Below are positions 1 to 6,519 of a stretch of 13,045 bases of DNA, piece by piece. Where the stretch lies: NCBI GenBank assembly GCA_021773655.1, contig JAJFJX010000054.1, forward strand, positions 1 to 13,045, given 5' to 3'. Within the stretch, counting starts at the first letter, position 1; each line of letters begins with the position of its first letter. The translations under genes were made by a program, and so were the position numbers. The notes under the pieces are model-generated. The model was given only the letters and a program-made list of their open reading frames with translations. It searched no databases and had not been told where the DNA came from. The DNA comes from Panacagrimonas sp. GTDB taxonomy: Bacteria > Pseudomonadota > Gammaproteobacteria > Nevskiales > Nevskiaceae.

Positions 1-36
1 ATTCCGGTCCGGTTCCGGTTCCGGATTCCGGTCCGG
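1..36 (-). repeat. Short direct repeat coding a Pro-Glu linker in chpA
   Basis: The 12-mer ATTCCGGTCCGG occurs at 1-12 and again at 25-36, with TTCCGG units between. On the minus strand it codes Pro-Asp-Arg-Asn-Pro-Glu-Pro-Glu and then starts over, so the unit is 24 bp or 8 residues. It lies in the linker after the fourth visible Hpt domain and may continue past the left edge. Confidence 0.6.
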
Positions 37-3000
37 CGGAGTTTCGGAGCCGGCCACCCGTGCGGTCGCCGGATCGGGTTCGGCGAGGTCGAATTCCGCC
101 GCCTGCCAGGCGTGGTCCGGCGCAGGCGGCTCGTTGAGCGGTCGTTCCTGAAACTCGGCGGCCGGAGACGCATCTGCAGGCGCGGCTTCGGCAGGCGCTG
201 CGGCCGGTTCCGACGACGGTGGCACCCCCGCCGATGGCAGGCTGGCCGCGGCGTCGAAGCGTGCCAGCAGGGCGCGCTGGTCGAGTTCCTCACGGCGGCG
301 CAGGGCCTCGAGCTGGTCGCGCAGGCACTCGGCCCCGACCTGCGCCAGACGGGCAAAGCCCGGCGCCGCCTGATCCTGGCCGACCGACTGCTCGGCGGCG
401 GTCTCCAGTCGGTGCACCAGATCGCCCATGCGGTTGAGGCCGGCGGTTCGCGCGCTGCCCTTGAGCGTGTGCAGAGCGCGCAGCCAGGGTCCGGTGACCG
501 CGCGGTCCTGCGGCCGGGCGCTCACGGCTTCGGTCCCGGATTCGATTTCGTGGATCAGTTCGTCGGCTTCCTGCAGGAAGATCTCGCGCAGCTCCTCGTC
601 CTGCCCGGTGTCGAAGTCCGCCGCCCCGGGCGCTGGTTCCGGCGCCGCCGGCAGATCGGGCATGGCGGCATCGCCGGTCTGCGGCAAGCTGTCGAGATTC
701 ATCACGCGGTCGACCCACACCGCGCCGTCGCCATCGAGTGTGCCGTCGCGGTAGGCGTCGAGCTGGCCGTACAGCGCGCTGACCACCTCGGCGATGCCGC
801 TGAAAAAGTCCGGCCCGGGCGCCTGGCCATCGACCATCGTGCCCAGGCGCAGATTGAGGGCCTGGGCCACCGCCGCCACCGGCGCGCAATGAGCCATGCC
901 GGCGGCGCCCTTGAGGGTGTGGACCGTGGCCTTGAGCGCGCTGGCGTAAGCGGGCGAGGCGGGCGAGCGCGACCAGGCCTGCAGGTCGGCTTCGAACTTC
1001 TGCACCAGGTCCAGCGCCTCGAAGGCGAAGATCTCCGCCAACTGCGCGTCTTCGTCGTCCTCGATCGCTGATGCCTCGGTCCCGCGACGCAGTGCCTCGA
1101 CGCGCTCCAGCCAGGGACCGGCTTCGGCCGGCGCACCGGCCTCCCCGGTGTGTGCCACCCATTGTTCGAGCGCGGCGCAGGCCTCGTTGATCAGGCCCAG
1201 ACCGGCCGACGACAGGGTGCCGCGGCCGCGATAGATCTGTTCCAGGTAACTCTCCAGGTCACCGGAGAGTTCCCCGACCGCGCGCGCGCCGACCGCCATC
1301 GCTGCACCGCGCAGGGTGTGAAAGGCGCGCACCACCGGCTCGGGGATGGAGTAATCGTCGTCCAGCCGGTTCTGGTCGCGGACCCAGCGCGTGATCATCT
1401 GCAGGCGCTGGCGGGCGTCGCTGCGGAATACCGACACCATGTCGCCGCCTTCGGCCGCGGCAGCGCCGCTGGACAGCTGACGCGCCCGCGTGGCGAGTTG
1501 CGCGGCGCGGTCCGACTGCGGTCGCTGGTGCTGGAACGCCGCGACCAGGTCCGGCAGCAGTTCCACCGCTTCGCGGGTGGTGTCCATGACCGCCGAGGAG
1601 ATCTCGATGGTGCGGTCCAGGCAGCGGTTGAGCAGGCTCTCCAGGGCCCAGGAAAATTCGCCGATGTCCTGCGCGCCGACCATGCGGCCACTGCCCTTGA
1701 GGGTGTGAAAGGCGCGGCGGATGGTGCCCAGCAGCTCGCGCTCCTCGGGCTGGCGCAACCAGCGCGGAAGGGCATGGCGAAGGGTCCGCAGCACCTCGGC
1801 CGCCTCGTCGATGAAGACGTCGCGGATCTCCGGGTCGACCTCGGCGGCGGATCCGGACGAGGCGCGCTCGACCGCGCCTGCGGGGGGCGGTCCGAAGGCC
1901 GTGGTTTCGCTCGGCGGGGTTTCGGACGTGGCCGGATCGGCGGCGGCCGCGATCTGCTCGATCTGCTCGATGTCCGCAGGTAGCGTGTCCGGCGACGCCG
2001 GAACATCCGGCAGGGGATCGCCGAGCAGGTGGTACTCCGGCGTCTCCGGCGGCAGCACCGGCGCCTCGACCGGTGCCGGCGGCGCCCGATCATCGATCAG
2101 CGACAGCTCGTCCAGCGGGGCCGGCAGGATCGGGGTCGGGCTGACGGCCGACGCGGCGGCGTCGGCAGTTTCGGCGGACCGGGCGGTGTGCTCGCCAGCC
2201 GTCGGCGGCGCTTCGGGCGCAGCGTTCAGACGCGCGGCCAGCACGCAGAGTTGATGCAGCATGTCGGCGGCGGCGGGCGAGCCGTCGCGGCGAAACTCCA
2301 GGTAGTACTCGATGGCGGCGACGACATCGGCGAAGCGACCGGCCAGCGCCGGGTCGGTGCGCACCTGCACGAAGTCCGGCGACTGCAGGAACTGCCGCGT
2401 CTGCAGCACGCACTCCTCGGCCTGGTCCTGCGCCAGCACGCGGAAGCCGGCGGCGACCTCGTCGAGCAGGCGTGCGGCCTCGGGCAGACCCAACACGTCG
2501 TGGCTGCCGATGTAGGCCTCGACATAATTCTTGATGCGGGCCAGGTTGACCAACGATTCGCGATACAGCGCAGCGGTGCCCTCGCGCAGGTCGGCCACCG
2601 ACAGCCGGGCGCCCTGTTCCGGCGCGCCGGGCACGGCCTGCAACTGGCGATAGAGCGCCCCTTCCAGCGACAGGTCCACCTGCAGCACGGCGGTGGCGAA
2701 CTCCATCCACAGCGCGGTCTGCGCCACGCCGGACTCGCCGGCCTCCTGCAGGGTCTCCACCGGCTGCGCCAGCGCCAGGCTCTCGGCCGACAGGCCCAGC
2801 ACCAGCAGGGTGTCTGCGACCCGCTTGAGTCGTTGCGCGGTGGCGTCGAGTTCGTCGCCACCGGCGCCGGTGCGCAGCGCGATGTCGATGCTGTCGCGGA
2901 CCTCGGCGAGGTCGGCGCGCAGTTCCTCGGCCACCCGCACCAGCAGGCCGGTGTTGGCCCCGCGCAGGCGCGATCGACAGGCCTGCACGGTTTCCACCGC

Positions 3001-3915
3001 CGGCAGCCAGGTTTCCAGGTCCAGGGCGCGACGCAGCTCGCTGACGCGCGCGCCGGCGCCGCTGGAACGGCCGGCATAGAACAGCAGTCGCAGCGACACA
3101 TCGCTCATCTGACGCAGCGCCGCGGCCTCGCCGGACTCGCCGATGATCTTGAGCAGCTGGCCGGCGCGGCCGAACTGGCGTTTGAGCTCCAGGGTTTCGT
3201 CCAGGGTGCGCGACAGCAGCGCCTCGACACAGGCCGCGGCAGTCCGCCACAACTGGTACATCGGACGTTCGCCCGACAGCTCGGCCAGCACCTCGCAGAT
3301 ACGTCCGATGCGGCTCAGTGACTGCGCGGTGTCCTGTTCCTTGAACCACGACAGCAGGGCGCCGGAGAACGCCGGCGACAGGCGCGTCGCCTCGGTCTGC
3401 AGGTCGGCGTCCTGGCGCGAGGGCGCTGCGCTGCGCTGGAGCTGCAGGCCCAGCACGCGGAACTGGGCGACGAACAGGTCGCCCTCGGTGAGCAGGCTCT
3501 TGCCGCGCGCCAGGCGCAGTTCGTTGATGATCGGCTGCAGGATCAGCGCGCTGTCCTGCTGTCCCTGTTGCAGCAGGTCGAGGTAATCGCTGGCCTGCAC
3601 GCAGGCACTGACCACCGCGGCGTAGGCCGGCTCCGGCTCGTGCACGCGCCCGGCCGCCAGGTCCTGGGTGGTCTGCTTCATCTCCTCGGCCAGCAGCGCC
3701 ACCCCGTAGGCCTGGATCAGGACCGCTGCGCCGCGCACCTCCTGCAGGTGCGCGGTGGCCTTGTGCAGCACCGCCTCGCCCTGCGGCGTCTCGGCGTGCT
3801 GCTCTATCAGCTGGCTGGCCAGCTGCAGGTTGAGATCCAGCTCCTTGCGTACCCAGTGCAGGCCGGCGCTGACGCCGCGAATCGACGACGGCAGACGTTC
3901 CGTGGTCTGGCTCAT
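1..3915 (-). CDS. chpA: ChpA/PilL-type chemosensory histidine kinase, N-terminal 1305 residues (3' end outside window)
   Basis: The frame is open from ATG at 3915 to the left edge with no stop. Residues 1-560 are a helical region resembling the N-terminus of Pseudomonas ChpA; its first Hpt-like helix (about 55-80, ending YGVALLAEEM) has Gln58 where a phospho-His would sit. A Pro/Ala-rich linker spans about 565-690. Four Hpt domains follow, each with an intact H-T-L-(K/R)-G motif: His737, His866, His999 and His1149. A second acidic/Pro linker begins near 1225. The CheA dimerisation, ATPase, CheW-like and receiver domains are expected beyond base 1 and cannot be seen. In the family this kinase phosphorylates PilG/PilH to control type IV pilus extension, twitching and cAMP. 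The start lies 1 nt after the pilI stop, so translation is probably coupled. The identification rests on Hpt multiplicity, the N-terminus and the pilG-pilI context. Confidence 0.9.
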   Translation of the reverse strand, partial: MSQTTERLPSSIRGVSAGLHWVRKELDLNLQLASQLIEQHAETPQGEAVLHKATAHLQEVRGAAVLIQAYGVALLAEEMKQTTQDLAAGRVHEPEPAYAAVVSACVQASDYLDLLQQGQQDSALILQPIINELRLARGKSLLTEGDLFVAQFRVLGLQLQRSAAPSRQDADLQTEATRLSPAFSGALLSWFKEQDTAQSLSRIGRICEVLAELSGERPMYQLWRTAAACVEALLSRTLDETLELKRQFGRAGQLLKIIGESGEAAALRQMSDVSLRLLFYAGRSSGAGARVSELRRALDLETWLPAVETVQACRSRLRGANTGLLVRVAEELRADLAEVRDSIDIALRTGAGGDELDATAQRLKRVADTLLVLGLSAESLALAQPVETLQEAGESGVAQTALWMEFATAVLQVDLSLEGALYRQLQAVPGAPEQGARLSVADLREGTAALYRESLVNLARIKNYVEAYIGSHDVLGLPEAARLLDEVAAGFRVLAQDQAEECVLQTRQFLQSPDFVQVRTDPALAGRFADVVAAIEYYLEFRRDGSPAAADMLHQLCVLAARLNAAPEAPPTAGEHTARSAETADAAASAVSPTPILPAPLDELSLIDDRAPPAPVEAPVLPPETPEYHLLGDPLPDVPASPDTLPADIEQIEQIAAAADPATSETPPSETTAFGPPPAGAVERASSGSAAEVDPEIRDVFIDEAAEVLRTLRHALPRWLRQPEERELLGTIRRAFHTLKGSGRMVGAQDIGEFSWALESLLNRCLDRTIEISSAVMDTTREAVELLPDLVAAFQHQRPQSDRAAQLATRARQLSSGAAAAEGGDMVSVFRSDARQRLQMITRWVRDQNRLDDDYSIPEPVVRAFHTLRGAAMAVGARAVGELSGDLESYLEQIYRGRGTLSSAGLGLINEACAALEQWVAHTGEAGAPAEAGPWLERVEALRRGTEASAIEDDEDAQLAEIFAFEALDLVQKFEADLQAWSRSPASPAYASALKATVHTLKGAAGMAHCAPVAAVAQALNLRLGTMVDGQAPGPDFFSGIAEVVSALYGQLDAYRDGTLDGDGAVWVDRVMNLDSLPQTGDAAMPDLPAAPEPAPGAADFDTGQDEELREIFLQEADELIHEIESGTEAVSARPQDRAVTGPWLRALHTLKGSARTAGLNRMGDLVHRLETAAEQSVGQDQAAPGFARLAQVGAECLRDQLEALRRREELDQRALLARFDAAASLPSAGVPPSSEPAAAPAEAAPADASPAAEFQERPLNEPPAPDHAWQAAEFDLAEPDPATARVAGSETPPDRNPEPEPDRN

Positions 3916-3916
3916 C

Positions 3917-4465
3917 TCACCACCCCGCGCGCCGCAGCGTGTCGGACTGCGCCAGCAGGTGCAGGCTCAGCACCGGCCACTGCCGGCCTTCGCGGGCAAA
4001 GCCGCCCAGCAGGTAAGGGCCGGCAGCGTCGTCCGCGTCATCCGGGGCGACAGCCTGCTCGCTCACCGTGAACTGGCGGTAGCCGGCGACTTCGTCAACC
4101 AGGAACCCGGCCGGCAGGCGTTCGGAGTTGAGCACCAGCACGCGCGCGGTGCGCTGTTCGGTGCTGGGCCCCTGGCCAAGCAGGCGCCCGGAATCGACCA
4201 CCGTGAGCAGGCTGCCGCGCACATTGGCGACGCCGGCCAGCCACGGCCGCGCGTTGGGCACGCGGGTCAGGCGCGGTGGCGGGATCACCTCGCGCACGTC
4301 GTCCTTGGGCGTCACCATCCAGCGCTCGCCCAGGCGAAAGGCCAGCCCCTGCCAGACGTCGGTGCCGCCCTCGCCCCCCTGGGCGCGCGAGGCCCGCAGG
4401 CGGCGGTCGAGTTCCTGCAGCAGCCGGTAGGGATCGCCTCGCAGGGCGCGCAGCGCGGCGCTCAT
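3917..4465 (-). CDS. pilI: PilI-like CheW adaptor protein
   Basis: This 182-aa cytoplasmic protein has a single CheW-like domain at about residues 38-172. The most telling segment is WLAGVANVRGSLLTVVD (about 75-91), the classical CheW G-x-x-N-(I/V)-R-G-x-(I/L) motif. FLVDEVAGYR (about 121-130) and the C-terminal GPYLLGGFAREG block also fit PilI. CheW proteins link chemoreceptors to the CheA kinase; in the Pil/Chp system PilI couples PilJ to ChpA. The ATG at 4465 overlaps the TGA of pilG (ATGA). Its own TGA ends 1 nt before the chpA ATG, so the three genes look like one translationally coupled operon. A ChpC-like second adaptor is the alternative name, but position directly after pilG favours PilI. 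Confidence 0.88.
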   Translation of the reverse strand: MSAALRALRGDPYRLLQELDRRLRASRAQGGEGGTDVWQGLAFRLGERWMVTPKDDVREVIPPPRLTRVPNARPWLAGVANVRGSLLTVVDSGRLLGQGPSTEQRTARVLVLNSERLPAGFLVDEVAGYRQFTVSEQAVAPDDADDAAGPYLLGGFAREGRQWPVLSLHLLAQSDTLRRAGW

Positions 4466-4842
4466 CGGCGCAGGTGGGTCTTCACTGCGCCGAGCAGTTC
4501 GTCGCGGGTGAACGGCTTGGTGAGGTATTCGTCGGAGCCGACGATGCGACCGCGCGCGCGGTCGATCAGGCCGTCCGTGGAGGAGCGCATGATCACCGGC
4601 GTCGACGCGTAGCGGGGGTTGGCCGTGATCAGCGCGCAGGCCTGATAGCCGTCCAGGCGCGGCATCATGATGTCGATGAACACCAGGTCCGGGTGGTGGT
4701 CGGCGATCTTGGCCAGCGCCTCGAAGCCGTCCTGCGCAGTGACCACCGTGAAGCCTTCCTTGCTCAGCAGCGTCTCCGCCGTGCGGCGGATGGTCTGGCT
4801 GTCGTCGATCACCATGATCTTGGCCGTTGCCGCAGTCGACAC
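4462..4842 (-). CDS. pilG: PilG-type single-domain response regulator
   Basis: This 126-aa protein consists only of a receiver domain. The acidic pair is Asp13/Asp14 in VIDDSQTIRRTAETLL, the phospho-acceptor is Asp57 in FIDIMMPRLDGYQ, the switch Ser is Ser87 and the invariant Lys is Lys109 in TKPF. The N-terminal block and the VGSDEYLTKPF block match PilG rather than PilH of Pseudomonas, as recalled. In Pseudomonas PilG is phosphorylated by ChpA and promotes pilus extension and CyaB-dependent cAMP synthesis. I chose the GTG at 4842 because a strong Shine-Dalgarno stands just upstream and the start places the core beta strand at residues 8-14, as in the family. The frame continues upstream to 5022, but that extension has no similarity to receivers. 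It is the first gene of the pilG-pilI-chpA run. Confidence 0.92.
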   Translation of the reverse strand: MSTAATAKIMVIDDSQTIRRTAETLLSKEGFTVVTAQDGFEALAKIADHHPDLVFIDIMMPRLDGYQACALITANPRYASTPVIMRSSTDGLIDRARGRIVGSDEYLTKPFTRDELLGAVKTHLRR

Positions 4843-4845
4843 AGT

Positions 4846-4854
4846 CTCCCCCTC
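4846..4854 (-). promoter_or_regulatory. Ribosome binding site deciding the pilG GTG start
   Basis: On the minus strand this reads GAGGGGGAG. The GAGG core lies 8 nt before the GTG at 4842. It supports GTG as the start over any upstream ATG in the same frame. Confidence 0.7.
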
Positions 4855-4974
4855 GATGTGCAATCCCGGCTGACGGCCGGCGGGCGCCGACACGCACTGA
4901 AGAACAGATCCCCACAGTGGCCACGATATGTAGCACAACCGCCCGCCAGCGCCTACGACCATAACGAACCAGAC

Positions 4975-5009
4975 CGGATCGGATCGGATCGGAGCGGAGC
5001 GGACCGGAA
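4975..5009. repeat. Pentanucleotide tandem repeat (CGGAN) x7
   Basis: Seven consecutive 5-bp units CGGAN are visible: three CGGAT, two CGGAG, one CGGAC and one CGGAA. The array ends 69 bp before the gshA ATG, between gshA and pilG. The repeat is imperfect in its fifth base only. Confidence 0.8.
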
Positions 5010-5078
5010 TGGGGACCGCCACGGAACCGCTGGCCGGATGGGCTACGCTTTGCGTCGACCTGACTGACCGCGACCGCC

Positions 5079-6380
5079 ATGCTCGGCACCATCCCGCAAC
5101 TTTCCACGCCCCACACCGCGCCGCTGCTGCGCTTCGAACAGCAGCTGATCGCCCGCAGCGCTGATATCGAGGCCTGGTTCCGCAGGCAGTGGCTGGCCAC
5201 GCCGCCGCCGTTCTACGCCTCGGTGGACCTGCGCAACGCCGGCTTCAAGCTGGCGCCGGTGGACACCAACCTGTTCCCTGGCGGCTTCAACAACCTGGCG
5301 CCGAGCATGGAGCCGCTGTGCATCCAGGCCATCCAGTCGGCGGTGGAACGCGCCTGCCCCACCTGTACCGGCGTACTGCTGGTGCCGGAGAACCACACGC
5401 GCAACAGGTTCTACCTGGAAAACGTCGCCTGCCTGAGCGAGTTGATCCGCGCAGCCGGGTTTCACGTGCGCATCGGCTCGCTCAACCCCGAGGTACGCGA
5501 GTCGACCCCGCTGCCGCTCGAAGCTTCCGGGCGCACGCTGCTGCTCGAACCGCTGGTGCGTGACGGTGAGACGGTGCGGGTGGGCGACTTCAAGCCCTGT
5601 CTGGTACTGCTCAACAACGACCTGTCCGGCGGCATCCCCGAAATCCTCAGGGGCCTGTCGCAGACCGTCTCGCCACCGCCGGGGGCCGGCTGGCATGCGC
5701 GCCTCAAGACCCAGCACTTCAGCAATTACCGCGACGCCGCGGGCGAGTTCGCCAAGGTCGCCGGCATCGACCCCTGGTGGATCGACCCGCGCTTCCGCAA
5801 CTGCGGGCAGATCAACTTCATGAAGCGTGAAGGCGAAGAATGCCTGGTGTCCAACGCCGAGCTGCTGCTGGAGGACATCCGCGAGAAGTACGCCGAGTAC
5901 GGCATCACCGAAGAGCCCTTCGTCATCGTCAAGGCCGACGCCGGCACCTACGGCATGGGCGTGATGACGGTGCGCGGCGCCGAGGACGTGCGCGAGATGA
6001 ACCGCAAGGCGCGCACCCACATGAGCAGCGCCAAGGAAGGCCGCGAAGTCACCGGCGCGATCCTGCAGGAGGGCGTGCACACCTTCGAGACCTGGGGGCC
6101 GGACAACCACAGCGCCGAGCCGGTGGTGTACATGATCGACCGCTTCGTGGTCGGCGGCTTCTACCGCGTCAACGAAAAGCGCGGCAAGCAGGAAAACCTC
6201 AACGCGCCCGGCATGAGCTTCAAGCCGCTGCCGTTTGAAAGCTGCTGCAACCACCCCGACCTGTCCGAAGCCCCGGACGCCAAGCCCAACCGGTTCTACG
6301 CCTACGGCGTGGTGGCTCGGCTTGCGCTGGTGGCGGCGGCACGCGAGATCGCGGCGCTGGCGGCGAAGCCGACGGCCTGA
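5079..6380 (+). CDS. gshA: Glutamate-cysteine ligase, proteobacterial GshA (A. ferrooxidans-type) family
   Basis: This 433-aa cytoplasmic enzyme would catalyse ATP-dependent joining of L-glutamate and L-cysteine, the first and usually rate-limiting step of glutathione synthesis. It matches the GshA family first described around Acidithiobacillus ferrooxidans (Pfam GshA), not the E. coli or plant-like gamma-GCS families. Diagnostic stretches are VDTNLFPGGFNNL (about 61-73), PENHTRNRFY (103-112), the LLNNDLSGG segment, the Gly-rich KADAGTYGMGVMTV nucleotide-binding-like stretch (285-298) and FYRVNEKRGKQENLNAPG (361-378). Length is normal and the frame intact. The ATG at 5079 has no strong Shine-Dalgarno, and no earlier start with better support is visible. 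The usual partner gshB is not downstream; the next gene is convergent. In P. aeruginosa gshB sits next to pilG, so a glutathione gene beside pilG is a familiar neighbourhood with a different partner. Confidence 0.93.
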   Translation: MLGTIPQLSTPHTAPLLRFEQQLIARSADIEAWFRRQWLATPPPFYASVDLRNAGFKLAPVDTNLFPGGFNNLAPSMEPLCIQAIQSAVERACPTCTGVLLVPENHTRNRFYLENVACLSELIRAAGFHVRIGSLNPEVRESTPLPLEASGRTLLLEPLVRDGETVRVGDFKPCLVLLNNDLSGGIPEILRGLSQTVSPPPGAGWHARLKTQHFSNYRDAAGEFAKVAGIDPWWIDPRFRNCGQINFMKREGEECLVSNAELLLEDIREKYAEYGITEEPFVIVKADAGTYGMGVMTVRGAEDVREMNRKARTHMSSAKEGREVTGAILQEGVHTFETWGPDNHSAEPVVYMIDRFVVGGFYRVNEKRGKQENLNAPGMSFKPLPFESCCNHPDLSEAPDAKPNRFYAYGVVARLALVAAAREIAALAAKPTA

Positions 6381-6519
6381 TCCGGACCACCCTTCCGATA
6401 CCGCCAGGCGCCACCCGGAATCCGGCCAGGCCGGCGCCGTCGTCCAGGGTTCACCCGCGGAGCCCGAGCCGTCCTGGAGTCCCGCACCCCTCCGGTCCGG
6501 AACGGCCGACACCCCTGAT
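6381..6519. other. Convergent gap between gshA and the hydrolase-P450 gene
   Basis: Both flanking genes end here, so terminators would be expected. The only structure I see is a short inverted repeat at 6422-6434 (CCGGC, 3-nt loop, GCCGG) without a T tract on either strand. No canonical intrinsic terminator is visible. Confidence 0.3.

Larger units (their letters stand above)
4843..5078. promoter_or_regulatory. Divergent pilG / gshA intergenic region
   Basis: These 236 bp separate the two divergent starts, so promoters for both operons should lie here. It contains a locally A/T-richer patch (about 4921-4970) and the CGGAN tandem repeat at 4975-5009. I see no convincing -35/-10 pair for either direction, and no good Shine-Dalgarno before gshA. 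The promoter role is inferred from gene orientation. Confidence 0.5.

Noticed and set aside
112..3321. Several long plus-strand frames (277-430 codons) opposite chpA
   Set aside because: The minus strand reads as one continuous protein with four Hpt motifs. The plus frames overlap each other and have mirror composition of the real gene.
4935..4951. Sigma-54-like GG/GC element upstream of pilG on the minus strand
   Set aside because: The spacing between the GG and GC elements is 11 nt instead of 10, and the rest of the consensus is poor.
6422..6434. Short CCGGC/GCCGG hairpin as an intrinsic terminator
   Set aside because: The stem is 5 bp and there is no T tract on either strand; such repeats are common by chance at this GC content.
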